Assembly (NCBI GenBank): GCA_030834165.1
Contig: JAURFU010000001.1
Location: 1 to 64,000, forward strand
DNA from: Verrucomicrobiota bacterium
Lineage (GTDB): Bacteria > Verrucomicrobiota > Verrucomicrobiia > Opitutales > UBA953
Direction: 5' to 3'
Length of the DNA stretch: 64,000 nt
This document shows, one piece after another, positions 19,019 through 29,852 of this stretch (positions within the stretch are counted from its first letter, which is position 1; the number at the start of each line of letters is the position of its first letter). Below the pieces are notes generated by a model. The model saw only the letters and a program-made list of their open reading frames with translations, did no database searches and had not been told where the DNA came from. The position numbers were made by a program, and so were the translations under genes.

Positions 19019-20602
19019 ATGACCGAGCAGACGCGCCAGTACCAGGCCATGGCGAAGACCGCCTCCTGGACGATGGTCTCGCGCGTCCTCGGCCTGTTCC
19101 GCGACCAGCTGACCGCGGCCGTCTTCGGCGCCTCGGCGATCGGCTCGGCCTTCGTCATCGCGTTCCAGATCCCGAATCTCTTCCGACGTCTGCTGGGCGA
19201 AGGCGCGCTGACCGCGGCCGTCGTGCCGGTCCTCGCGGACAAGTCCGTCAGGGACGGCAAGCTGGCCTCGTTCGGCTTCCTCAACTTCGTCCTGCGCAAG
19301 GTGCTGCCATGGATGGTCGGCTTGGCCCTCCTCGGCGTGGGGACGGCCCTGGCTTACGATTTCGCCTCCGCGGGAAGGTCCCAGGCCGCGCCGCTGACCG
19401 CGCTCTGCATGCCTTACATGCCGCTGATCTGCGTCGCGGCCTTGTTCACCTCGGCGGTCAACCTCTCCGGTCGCTTCGGATTGGCGGAAATCGCTTCAGG
19501 GGTCCTGAACCTCTGCATGATCGTCGCCTTGGGCGTCTTCGGTGAGAATTTCGCTTCGGACGACATGGGTAAGGCCGTCTGGCTCTGCCTCGGCGCCTTG
19601 GTCGGCGGGGTCTTCCAGCTGCTGATCCCCTTGTGGGGGCTGCGGCAGGAAGGGTGGCGCCCCGGCCAGCTGCATGTGGACGAAGCCGCCTGGAAGACCA
19701 TGAGCCTGGCATTCCTGCCGGCCGCGCTAGGCGCCGGCGTGCAGCAGGTGAACGTCCTCATCTCCCGAGGAATCGCCTATAATGTCAGCGACGCCGGGCT
19801 GATGTATTATTACGTCGCCAACCGCATCGTCGAACTCCCGATCGGATTGTTCTCGGCCTCGGTCGCCGTCGTTATCTTCCCGGCGCTCGCCACGGCCTTC
19901 GCCGCGCGCGACGTCCCGTCCTTGGCGCGCAACTACGGCCGCGGCATGCGTCTGGTCCTGGCCATCAACGTCGGCGCGGCCTTCGGCCTCGCCGCCTTGG
20001 CCGTGCCCATCGTGCAGCTGCTGTTCCAATACGGACGGTTCAACGAGACCAACAGCAAGGCTACGGCGACGCTGCTGGTGCTGTTTGCGATCGCCATGCC
20101 GTTCTACGCGATGATCTCGATCGTCACCCGGGCGCTCAACGTGGCGGGCCGGACCAAGGCCACCTTCATCGCCGCCATCCATGCGTTGGTCGTCAATGCC
20201 GTCGGCTCGCTCATCGCCGTCGGGATGGGCCAAGGGGTCGAAGGCCTGGCCTGGGCCAACGCCGCCTCGACTATCTGGCAGTACCTGGTCCTGCGCCATC
20301 ACCTCAAGAAGCACGCACCGGAGTTCCTCGCCGAGAGCCTGTCCAGGCCGGCCGCGCAGGTGATCCTCGGCTCCGTCATGCTCGCGGTCATCTCGTTCCA
20401 AGGCTTCACCTTCCTGCGCGACGTCTTCAGCGGGCATCTCAACGAGAAGCTCAACCTCGTCTTGTCCATGGGGATCGCCGGCGGCGCCGGCATGGCCGTC
20501 TATGCCGTCTTCCTCGACAGGATGGGGTATCCCGAGCGCGACCTCCTGCGCGGTTACGCCAACAAGGTCCTGCGCCTGTTCGGACTGCAGCTCAGAGCCT
20601 GA
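19019..20602 (+). CDS. murJ: Lipid II flippase MurJ
   Basis: SWTMVSRVLGLFRDQLTAAVFGASAIGSAFVIAFQIPNLFRRLLGEGALTAAVVPVL; multi-TM MOP family. Confidence 0.95.
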   Translation: MTEQTRQYQAMAKTASWTMVSRVLGLFRDQLTAAVFGASAIGSAFVIAFQIPNLFRRLLGEGALTAAVVPVLADKSVRDGKLASFGFLNFVLRKVLPWMVGLALLGVGTALAYDFASAGRSQAAPLTALCMPYMPLICVAALFTSAVNLSGRFGLAEIASGVLNLCMIVALGVFGENFASDDMGKAVWLCLGALVGGVFQLLIPLWGLRQEGWRPGQLHVDEAAWKTMSLAFLPAALGAGVQQVNVLISRGIAYNVSDAGLMYYYVANRIVELPIGLFSASVAVVIFPALATAFAARDVPSLARNYGRGMRLVLAINVGAAFGLAALAVPIVQLLFQYGRFNETNSKATATLLVLFAIAMPFYAMISIVTRALNVAGRTKATFIAAIHALVVNAVGSLIAVGMGQGVEGLAWANAASTIWQYLVLRHHLKKHAPEFLAESLSRPAAQVILGSVMLAVISFQGFTFLRDVFSGHLNEKLNLVLSMGIAGGAGMAVYAVFLDRMGYPERDLLRGYANKVLRLFGLQLRA

Positions 20603-21470
20603 GGTCGGCCGGACGGTAGGGCGCGGAACGATAACGGCGGACCAGGCATTCCAGGATGGCGGTCGATTCGACGTCGATGACACCGTCGACCTTGGACGGA
20701 CGGAAGTGGCGCTGGAAAGCCTCGGTCGCGAGTTTCAAAGCGGGCTCATCAGGGCCGACGGCGTAACCATAGTCCTTGAGGAGCTGACGGAAATGCGCCG
20801 GGGTGGCGACGCGGCCACGGGCGATGCGCTCCTTGAGTTCGTCGGGCAGCGGCGCAGCGCCGATGCCCAGCTTGGCCAGCTTGGCCCAAGGAAACTTCGA
20901 ACCCGGGTCGACCTTGCGGCCGACGGCGATGTCGGAGTGCGCGACGACGTTCCACGGCTTGATGTCATGACGTCGGATGATTTCGGCGCAGAGCGCGAAG
21001 ATGATGTCGGCCTGGGCGTCGGAATAAGGATACACGTTGCCGTCGTAGTTGATGACCTCGATGCCGATGGAGTGTTGGTTCAATCCCTCGAGCTTCCCCC
21101 AGGCGCTCTTGCCTGCGTGGTAGGCGGCCAAGTTCTCGGGCACCATGCGGATGACCCGAGGCTTGGCCTCGTCGGTCACCACGTAATGGACCCCGACCGG
21201 GCGCTTGGGGTCCTTGCCTTGGAGGATCTCCAGGGAGGAGGGCAGGGAGCCCGCGGTATGGTGAAGGACCAGGATGGAGACCGGATGTCGACGAGGCTCA
21301 CAGCCCAGGGATGTCGGACCTTGCTCGATCCGCAGCCCCGTGAAGACGGGTTCCTCGATGACCGACTTGGCGGGCGGAATTTCCGGACTTGAAGCGCAAC
21401 CCGTGAAAAGGGACAAAAACGCCGTCAAAACCATGATCTGGCTGCAATATGAGCGAATCGAGGCAATCAT
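20592..21470 (-). CDS. Lipoprotein N-acetylmuramoyl-L-alanine amidase (AmiD/AmpD-like) with C-terminal peptidoglycan-binding-like domain
   Basis: Lipobox LFTGC; ILVLHHTAG, HYVVTDEAKPRVIRMVPENLAAYHAGKSAW, NQHSIGIEVIN, VVAHSDIAVGRKVDPGSKFPW. Confidence 0.9.
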   Translation of the reverse strand: MIASIRSYCSQIMVLTAFLSLFTGCASSPEIPPAKSVIEEPVFTGLRIEQGPTSLGCEPRRHPVSILVLHHTAGSLPSSLEILQGKDPKRPVGVHYVVTDEAKPRVIRMVPENLAAYHAGKSAWGKLEGLNQHSIGIEVINYDGNVYPYSDAQADIIFALCAEIIRRHDIKPWNVVAHSDIAVGRKVDPGSKFPWAKLAKLGIGAAPLPDELKERIARGRVATPAHFRQLLKDYGYAVGPDEPALKLATEAFQRHFRPSKVDGVIDVESTAILECLVRRYRSAPYRPADLRL

Positions 21471-21627
21471 GGCTGGGGTGAGAACAAGATAACCAAAGGG
21501 TGATTAGCCCCAAGAAAATACCTTTTTAACCAACATTTAGCCCGTCTTTATTATCTTATCCACTATTAGACATAATGTATATTGTGCGAATTAAACCTAA
21601 GGTCGGTTAGACGTTCGGATTGCGTTA

Positions 21628-21656
21628 TTGATTGCTCGATTGGATACGCTCATAAA
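21628..21656 (+). promoter_or_regulatory. Possible sigma70-like promoter TTGATT-N17-CATAAA upstream of DeoR-family regulator
   Basis: Lies in an AT-rich ~200-bp intergenic region, ~32 nt before the proposed start 21688. Confidence 0.3.
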
Positions 21657-21687
21657 GAGATCCCCCCGCACCGAATTCACCGACATC

Positions 21688-22467
21688 ATGAAAGTAGCCC
21701 GACACATCATCGAAGCCCGACGTGAAGCCATCGCCAAGCTTCTGTCCAAGGTCGGATACGTTCCGGTCCTGGAGATCTGCAAGCAGTTCAACGTCTCCGA
21801 GGCGACGGCGCGCCGCGATCTGACCGAGCTCGAGAACCAGCGACGCATCACCCGTACGCATGGCGGAGCGCTTTCGGATTTCAACCGCAACTTCCCTCCG
21901 CTCGACGACCGCAAGATCGAAGACGCCGAGGCCAAGCGCCGCATCGGCAATCTCGCCGCTTCGCGCGTCAAGGCCGGCATGACCGTCTACCTCGATTCGG
22001 GCTCGACCATCTTCTTCGCCGCCGAAGCCATCGCCGCCGCCGGCGTGCCCGACCTGCAGATCGTCACGACCTGTCTGCCGACCGCCCAGCTGATCTCATG
22101 CCTCCCGGGCGTGGAAGTCTACATCCCGGGTGGCCTGTTCCTGACCCGGCACGCGATGGTCGCCGGCGACCGCACGCTCGAGGAAGTCGCCCGCTGGAAT
22201 TTCGACGTGGCCCTGCTCGGCGCCGAAGGCATCGATGAGAACGGCCTTTGGAATTCGCAGCGCGACATCTCACATCAGCAGCGCGAGGTCATCCGTCGCA
22301 GCGACGAGGTCCTGATCTGCATGAACAAGGTGAAGCTCGGTCGCGGCGGTCCTTGCGCCGTCACCCGTGACGTCACTTCGCTCTTCCTGGTCACCGACGC
22401 CGACGTCGCCGCGATCCAGAAAGCCAAGGTCAAGCTGCTCCCGGAGCGCGTGCTCACCGCGGTCTGA
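21688..22467 (+). CDS. DeoR-family transcriptional regulator
   Basis: VPVLEICKQFNVSEATARRDLTELENQRRITRTHGGAL HTH followed by DeoR sensor domain (VYLDSGSTIFFAAEAIA). Confidence 0.93.
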   Translation: MKVARHIIEARREAIAKLLSKVGYVPVLEICKQFNVSEATARRDLTELENQRRITRTHGGALSDFNRNFPPLDDRKIEDAEAKRRIGNLAASRVKAGMTVYLDSGSTIFFAAEAIAAAGVPDLQIVTTCLPTAQLISCLPGVEVYIPGGLFLTRHAMVAGDRTLEEVARWNFDVALLGAEGIDENGLWNSQRDISHQQREVIRRSDEVLICMNKVKLGRGGPCAVTRDVTSLFLVTDADVAAIQKAKVKLLPERVLTAV

Positions 22468-22490
22468 GCCCGACCTCGTCTTGCCGAGGC

Positions 22491-23246
22491 ATGTCGAACG
22501 AGCCCGTCCAGTCGCTGCTTGAACTGTCCCATCAGCTGGGCGGCGAGCGTCTGCGCATGGCGATCCTCGGCGAAGGCAACACCTCGGTCCGCATCGACGA
22601 AGAGACCTTCGCGGTGAAGGCCTCCGGCTCCAATCTCGCGACCCTGACTTCCGCGGACGTCACGCATTGCGCATTCTCACGATTGCTGCCCCTTTTGGAC
22701 AAGCCCTCCGCGACGGATGTCGAGGTCGACCAGGCCCTGCTGGACGCCCGGCTGGACCCCGCGGCCAAGAAGCCTTCGATCGAGGCCCTCTTCCACGCCT
22801 ACCTGCTCACCCTGCCCGGCGTCCGCTGCGTCGGCCACGTCCACGCCATCGCCGTGAATCGGATCCTCTGTTCTCCGCGTGCCCGTGAGTTCGCCGAGAG
22901 GCGCGCCTGTCCGGATGAGATCGTGATGTGCGGAGTCGAATCCGTGTTCGTGCCTTACGCCGAACCCGGCCTCGGCCTTTCCCAGGCTATCCGCCGTGAA
23001 GTCGTCGCATTCGTGAAGCGTACCGGACGCGACCCGAAGATCATCCTCCTTCAGAACCATGGCATCATCGCCGTCGGTTCCTCCCCTAAGTCCGTCCTAG
23101 GCTCCCTGCTCATGGCCGAGAAAGCCGCCGAGATCTTCGTCGGCGCCGCTTCCCTGGGCGGCCCGGTCTTCCTGACCGCCGAACAGTGCGAGCGTATCGC
23201 CGGACGACCGGACGAACATTACCGGCAGAAAATGCTCGGTATGTGA
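22491..23246 (+). CDS. Class II aldolase/adducin family protein (sugar-phosphate aldolase-like)
   Basis: GEGNTSVRIDEETFAVKASGSNL; metal-binding HVHA; LLQNHGIIAVG. Confidence 0.85.
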   Translation: MSNEPVQSLLELSHQLGGERLRMAILGEGNTSVRIDEETFAVKASGSNLATLTSADVTHCAFSRLLPLLDKPSATDVEVDQALLDARLDPAAKKPSIEALFHAYLLTLPGVRCVGHVHAIAVNRILCSPRAREFAERRACPDEIVMCGVESVFVPYAEPGLGLSQAIRREVVAFVKRTGRDPKIILLQNHGIIAVGSSPKSVLGSLLMAEKAAEIFVGAASLGGPVFLTAEQCERIAGRPDEHYRQKMLGM

Positions 23247-23276
23247 CCTCTTCCCCCTCCCCTGCCCCTTCAGACC

Positions 23277-24746
23277 ATGTCCCATTACCTCGCCATCGAC
23301 CTCGGAGCCGAATCCGGGCGTGTCATCCTCGGCCAGCTCAAGGCCGGCAAGTTCACCATGAAGGAGGTGCACCGTTTCTCCAACGGCGCCATCACGGCCA
23401 ACGGCACCCTGCGCTGGGATATCATCCGCATCTTCCGTGAGATCCGCATCGGCCTGGCCAAGGGCGCCAAGCTCGGCCCGGTCAAATCGGTCGCCTGCGA
23501 CTCCTGGGGCGTCGACTACGTCCTGCTCAAGGGCGACGGTCCGCTCCTTTCGCTTCCGTTCACTTATCGCGACGAACGCAGCTTCAAGGCCTACGAGCTG
23601 GCCATGCGCCGCTTCTCGCAGAAGGAGATCTTCGAAGGCACCGGCATCGCCTCGATCTCCATCAACACGCTCTACCAGCTCTTCGACGACGCCGAGAACC
23701 GTCCCGAGATGCTGCAGTTCGCCGACAAGTTCCTGCTCATCGGGGATTACATCACCTGGCTGCTCACGGGCAAGGCCCGCGCCGAAGAGACGTTGATCTC
23801 CGGCAGCCAGTGCTGGGATACGCGCAATCGCGACTGGGCCTGGCCGGTGCTCAAGAAACTCGGCATCCCGAAGCATATCTTCCCCAAGCCCGTCGCGCCC
23901 GGCGTGAAGCTCGGCAAGATGCTGCCTTACCTCGCCAAGGAAACCGGGCTCGGCAAGGCCGAGGTCGTCACCACTTGCGCGCACGACACCGCCGCTGCCG
24001 TCGCCGCCGTCCCCGCCACCAAGGGCGATGACTGGGCCTACCTCTCCTCCGGCACCTGGTCCCTCCTCGGCGTGGAACTCCCGAAGCCGCTGGTCAACGA
24101 GACCGTGCGCAAGGCCAAGTACACCAATGAAGTCGGTTTCGGCGGCACCTCCCGCTTCCTCAAGAACCTCGTCGGGCTCTGGGTGCTCCAGGAGTGTCGC
24201 CGCGAGTGGATGGAGAAAGGCGAAGTCTCCGATTACGGCGAGATCGTGAAGCTCGCGCTCAAGGCTCCGTCGCTACGCTCGTTCATCCGTCCTGACGACA
24301 TCCGCTTCGCCAAGCGCGGCGACATGGTCGCCAAGGTCCAGGCCTTCTGCCGCGAGACCAAGCAGCCGGTGCCGAAGACCCACGGCGAGATCGCGCGCTG
24401 CGTGCTCGAATCTCTCGCGCTCCTCTACCGCGTCGAGATGGACGGCATGGAGAAACTCACCGGTCGCAAACTCAAGCGCCTGCACATCGTGGGCGGCGGC
24501 TGCCGCAACGCTTTGCTCAACCAGGCGACCGCCGACGCCACCGGCCGTACGGTCATCGCCGGACCGGTCGAGGCCACCGCCGCGGGCAACATCCTCGTCC
24601 AAGCCATCGCCATGAAGGAGCTCAAGAACCTCGACGAACTGCGCAAGGTCGTCCGAAACTCCTTCGAGGTAGTGACTTACAAACCGAATTCCACCGCCGC
24701 ATGGGCCGCCGCCCAAGCCAAGTTTAATGGTTTAAAGAAGTCATAA
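23277..24746 (+). CDS. rhaB: Rhamnulokinase (FGGY family)
   Basis: YLAIDLGAESGRVILG; ACDSWGVDYVLL; ISGSQCWDTRNRDW; HIVGGGCRNALLNQATADATGRTVIAGPVEATAAGN. Confidence 0.9.
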   Translation: MSHYLAIDLGAESGRVILGQLKAGKFTMKEVHRFSNGAITANGTLRWDIIRIFREIRIGLAKGAKLGPVKSVACDSWGVDYVLLKGDGPLLSLPFTYRDERSFKAYELAMRRFSQKEIFEGTGIASISINTLYQLFDDAENRPEMLQFADKFLLIGDYITWLLTGKARAEETLISGSQCWDTRNRDWAWPVLKKLGIPKHIFPKPVAPGVKLGKMLPYLAKETGLGKAEVVTTCAHDTAAAVAAVPATKGDDWAYLSSGTWSLLGVELPKPLVNETVRKAKYTNEVGFGGTSRFLKNLVGLWVLQECRREWMEKGEVSDYGEIVKLALKAPSLRSFIRPDDIRFAKRGDMVAKVQAFCRETKQPVPKTHGEIARCVLESLALLYRVEMDGMEKLTGRKLKRLHIVGGGCRNALLNQATADATGRTVIAGPVEATAAGNILVQAIAMKELKNLDELRKVVRNSFEVVTYKPNSTAAWAAAQAKFNGLKKS

Positions 24747-24786
24747 AACCCCTTACTCACCCCTCACCCATTTCCACGTAACAAAC

Positions 24787-26979
24787 ATGTCCAACTACAA
24801 GTACGTCTCCCACCTCTGGAATGATGCCGAAGCCGCGAAGCTCGATCCGGTCGGCCGTCTGGTCTACCGTTCCAACAAGCTTGGAGCAGACCAGCGCATC
24901 ACGAACACCGGCGGCGGCAACACCTCTTCCAAGATCGTCGAGAAGGACCCCCTGACCGGCGCCGACACCCAGGTCCTCTGGGTCAAGGGTTCCGGCGGCG
25001 ACCTCCGCACCAGCAACCGCGAGAACTTCTCCTCCCTCTACCAGGACAAGCTCATCGGCCTCCAGAAGTCCTACGCCGCCCGCGCGGACAAGGGCCTGAA
25101 GTCCCAGGCCGAGGACGACATGGTCGCGATGTACAACCACGCGACCTTCAACCTCAACCCCCGCGCCTCGTCGATCGACACCCCGCTGCACAGCTTCCTG
25201 CCCGGCAAGCATGTCGACCACATGCACCCGAACGCGATCATCTCCATCGCCGCTTCCAAGCACTGCGAAGCCCTCACCAAGGAGATCTTCGCCGGCAAGA
25301 TGGCCTACGTGAAGTGGATGCGCCCGGGCTTCGAGCTCGGCCTTGCCATGCAGGAGATCTCCCGCCAGCAGCCGGCCATCAAGGCCATCATGATGGGCCA
25401 GCACGGCTTCATCTCCTGGGCTGATGACGACAAGGCCTGCTACGTGCTGACCCTCGCCATGATCGAGCAGGCCGCGGCCTACATCGAAGCCAAGTACCAG
25501 GCCAAGGGCGGCGACGCCAAGGCCTTCGGCGGCGCCCTTTACCAGACCCTCGACGCCGAGAAGCGTCACGCGACCTTCGCCGCCATCCTGCCTTGGCTCC
25601 GCGGCCAGGTCTCCAAGGAGAAGCGCTTCATCGGCACGATCCAGGACGACGAGAAGATCCTCCGCTTCGTCAACTCGAAGGACGCCCCTCGTCTCGCCGA
25701 GCTCGGAACCTCTTGCCCGGACCACTTCCTCCGCACCAAGATCAAGCCGCTCTACGTGAACTGGAACCCCCAGTCCGAGGACGCCGCCGCGCTGAAGGCC
25801 AAGCTCGCCGCCGCCCTTGAGCAGTACCGCAAGGACTACGCTTCCTACTATAACGCCTGCAAGCGCCCGAACTCCCCGGCGATGCGCGACCCGAACCCGA
25901 CGGTCGTCCTGATCCCCGGCCTCGGCATGATCGCCTGGGGCAAGGACAAGTCCGAATCCCGCGTCACCGCCGAGTTCTACAACTGCGCCGTCGAAGTCAT
26001 GCGCGGCGCCGAAGCCATCGACCAGTACATCGCCCTGCCCCAGCAGGAAGCCTTCGACATCGAGTACTGGCTGCTCGAAGAAGCGAAGCTCAAGCGCATG
26101 CCGGCCGAGAAGGAACTCGCCCGCCAGGTCATCATCGTCGTCGGCGCCGGCTCCGGCATCGGCAAGGAGACCGCCCACCGCCTCGTGAAGGAAGGCGCGC
26201 ACATCGTCTGCGTCGACAAGAACGTCGAGGCGGCGCAGGCCACCGCCAAGGAGATCACCGACAAGCTCGGCACGGGCATCGGCGTCGCCGGCACCGGCCT
26301 TTCGAACTGCGGCCCCGCCATCGGCCTCGCCGGCGACATCATGGACCGCGCCTCGATCCGCAAGATGCTCGACCAGGTCGCGCTCGCCTACGGCGGCTTC
26401 GACTCCATCTGCGTCACCGCCGGCATCTTCGTCTCGCCGGACACCACCGGCCACATCCCGGACGACAAGTGGGCCCTCACCTTCGCCCTCAACGTCACCG
26501 GCAGCTACCTCGTCGCCGACGAAGCCTTCAAGACCTGGAAGGAACAGGGTCTCCGCGGCAACCTCGTCCTGACCACCAGCGCCAACGCCGCCGTGGCCAA
26601 GAAGGGTTCCGTGGCCTACGACACCTCGAAGGCCGCCGCCAACCACCTCGTCCGCGAGATGGCCATGGAGCTTTCGCCCCTGATCCGCGTCAACGGCGTG
26701 GCCCCCGCCACCGTCGTGCAGGGTTCGGCGATGTTCCCGCGCGACCGAGTGATCGCCTCGCTTGCGAAGTACGACATTCCCTACACCGATGATGAGGCGA
26801 CCGATTCGCTGACCACGAAGCTCTCCCGCTTCTACGCCGATCGCACCCTGACCAAGAACCCCATCACTCCCGCCGACCAGGCCGAAGCCTACTTCCTCCT
26901 CGTGACCAACCGCCTCAGCAAGACGACCGGACAGGTCATCACCGTCGACGGCGGCCTCCACGAGGCTTTCCTCCGCTAA
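24787..26979 (+). CDS. Bifunctional rhamnulose-1-phosphate aldolase / short-chain dehydrogenase (RhaEW-like)
   Basis: N-terminal class II aldolase (TGGGNTSSKI, VDHMHPNAI, GQHGFISW); C-terminal SDR (VIIVVGAGSGIGKETAHRLV, VAYDTSKAAANHLVREMA). Confidence 0.92.
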   Translation: MSNYKYVSHLWNDAEAAKLDPVGRLVYRSNKLGADQRITNTGGGNTSSKIVEKDPLTGADTQVLWVKGSGGDLRTSNRENFSSLYQDKLIGLQKSYAARADKGLKSQAEDDMVAMYNHATFNLNPRASSIDTPLHSFLPGKHVDHMHPNAIISIAASKHCEALTKEIFAGKMAYVKWMRPGFELGLAMQEISRQQPAIKAIMMGQHGFISWADDDKACYVLTLAMIEQAAAYIEAKYQAKGGDAKAFGGALYQTLDAEKRHATFAAILPWLRGQVSKEKRFIGTIQDDEKILRFVNSKDAPRLAELGTSCPDHFLRTKIKPLYVNWNPQSEDAAALKAKLAAALEQYRKDYASYYNACKRPNSPAMRDPNPTVVLIPGLGMIAWGKDKSESRVTAEFYNCAVEVMRGAEAIDQYIALPQQEAFDIEYWLLEEAKLKRMPAEKELARQVIIVVGAGSGIGKETAHRLVKEGAHIVCVDKNVEAAQATAKEITDKLGTGIGVAGTGLSNCGPAIGLAGDIMDRASIRKMLDQVALAYGGFDSICVTAGIFVSPDTTGHIPDDKWALTFALNVTGSYLVADEAFKTWKEQGLRGNLVLTTSANAAVAKKGSVAYDTSKAAANHLVREMAMELSPLIRVNGVAPATVVQGSAMFPRDRVIASLAKYDIPYTDDEATDSLTTKLSRFYADRTLTKNPITPADQAEAYFLLVTNRLSKTTGQVITVDGGLHEAFLR

Positions 26980-26983
26980 CCCT

Positions 26984-27703
26984 GTGCGCATCTCCCTCTT
27001 CGTCCCTTGCTTCGTCGACCAGCTGACCCCTCAGGTCGGCCTGGCGACGGCCAAGGTGCTGAAGCGCCTCGGCCATGAGGTGGATTTCCGCTCCGCGCAG
27101 ACCTGCTGCGGACAGCCCTCCTTCAACTCCGGGCAATGGGACGTGGCCCGCGAGGCCGCCATCCGCGCGCTCGGCGTCTTCCGCGGCGCCGATGTCGTCG
27201 TGGGACCTTCCGGTTCCTGCGTGGCGATGATGCGTAACTTCTACCCGGAACTGCTGAAGGGCACGCCGCATGCGGCCGAAGCCGACGACCTTGCGTCGCG
27301 CACCTTCGAGTTCTCGGAATTCCTGGTGAAGAAGCTCGGCGTCACCGACGTCGGGGCGAAGTTCGCCAAGAAGGTCACCTATCACGACGGTTGCCACGCC
27401 CTGCGCGAGCTTCGTCTCAAGGAGGAACCCCGCCAGCTGCTCCGCGCCGTGAAAGGACTTGAACTCATCGAATCCGAAGAAGGCGAGACCTGCTGCGGTT
27501 TCGGCGGCCTGTTCTCGGCCAAGTTCCCCATGATCTCGACCGCGATGGTCCAGGTCAAAGGCGGCGCCCTCGCCCGCACCGGCGCCGACTACGTCGTCTC
27601 TTCCGACCCCTCCTGCCTCCTGCAGATCGGCGGCTGGCTGTCCCGCGAGGGCAAGCCGATCCTCCCGCTGCACATCGCCGAAGTCCTGGCCAACGACGCC
27701 TGA
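26984..27703 (+). CDS. lutA: (Fe-S)-binding lactate utilization protein, LutA/LldE-like
   Basis: Two CCG domains: RSAQTCCGQPSFNSG and EEGETCCGFGGLFSAKFP; upstream of lutB/lutC-like genes. Confidence 0.9.
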   Translation: MRISLFVPCFVDQLTPQVGLATAKVLKRLGHEVDFRSAQTCCGQPSFNSGQWDVAREAAIRALGVFRGADVVVGPSGSCVAMMRNFYPELLKGTPHAAEADDLASRTFEFSEFLVKKLGVTDVGAKFAKKVTYHDGCHALRELRLKEEPRQLLRAVKGLELIESEEGETCCGFGGLFSAKFPMISTAMVQVKGGALARTGADYVVSSDPSCLLQIGGWLSREGKPILPLHIAEVLANDA

Positions 27704-27705
27704 AA

Positions 27706-29086
<1,381 letters not shown>

Positions 29087-29094
<8 letters not shown>

Positions 29095-29767
29095 CGCCCG
29101 CTCCGACATCTTCGCCCGCATCCGCGAGGCGCTCAAAGTCAAGGCCCCCAAGCCTCACCTCAAAGGCGAACCGGCTGCCGGCAAGACTTCGGCCGTCGCC
29201 AAGCCCTGGCTTCCCGAAGGCGGCGAGACCGCCGACGCGAGCCTGTCCATCCTGGCCGAACAGCTGGCCAAGCTCAAAGCCGTCCTGATCCGCGTGCCGG
29301 ATCACGCCGCCGCCGCCAAGGCGGTCGCCGACCTTTCATCGTCCAAAGGATGGAAGAAGGTCGCCTACCACGGGCACCCGCTGACGCGTCCGATCGCCGC
29401 GGCCCTGACCTGCGAGACGTGGGAGGCGGACGCTTCCTTCGACAAGCAGAAGCTCGAAGGCTGCGACGCCGGCCTGACCACGTGCGAGGCGATCGTCGCC
29501 CAGCTCGGCGCCATCCTCGTCTCCAGCGCCAGTTCCGGCGGACGCGCCCTTTCGATCCTCCCGCACGTCCACGTGGTCGTCGCCGAAGCGTCCCAGGTCG
29601 TACCCGACCTGGGTTCGTCCCTCGCCCTCGTACAGGCCCGTCACGGCAAGGACATGCCCAGCATGCTCTCGTTCATCACCGGGCCGAGCCGTACGGGCGA
29701 CATCGAGCGCATCTTGGTCCTCGGCGCCCATGGCCCGAAGGAACTGTACCTGGTGCTCGTCGGCTGA
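29087..29767 (+). CDS. lutC: LUD-domain lactate utilization protein, LutC-like
   Basis: LEGCDAGLTTCEAIVAQLGAILVSS, SFITGPSRTGDIERILVLGAHGPKELYLVLV; 8-nt overlap with lutB. Confidence 0.9.
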
Positions 29768-29781
29768 ATCCGTCCTTACTT

Positions 29782-29819
29782 GGTTTTTTCCGCCCCACAT
29801 GCCGGAAAAGGACCTTTTT
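29782..29819 (+). terminator. Possible Rho-independent terminator downstream of lutC
   Basis: ggttttttccg-ccccacatgc-cggaaaaggacc imperfect stem-loop followed by tttttc. Confidence 0.45.
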
Positions 29820-29852
29820 CATCACCGCGGAAACCTCCTACCATCCTCTCCG

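Noticed and set aside
24757-26991. 744-aa minus-strand ORF opposite the aldolase/SDR gene
   Set aside because: Almost exact antisense shadow, repetitive composition, no motif.
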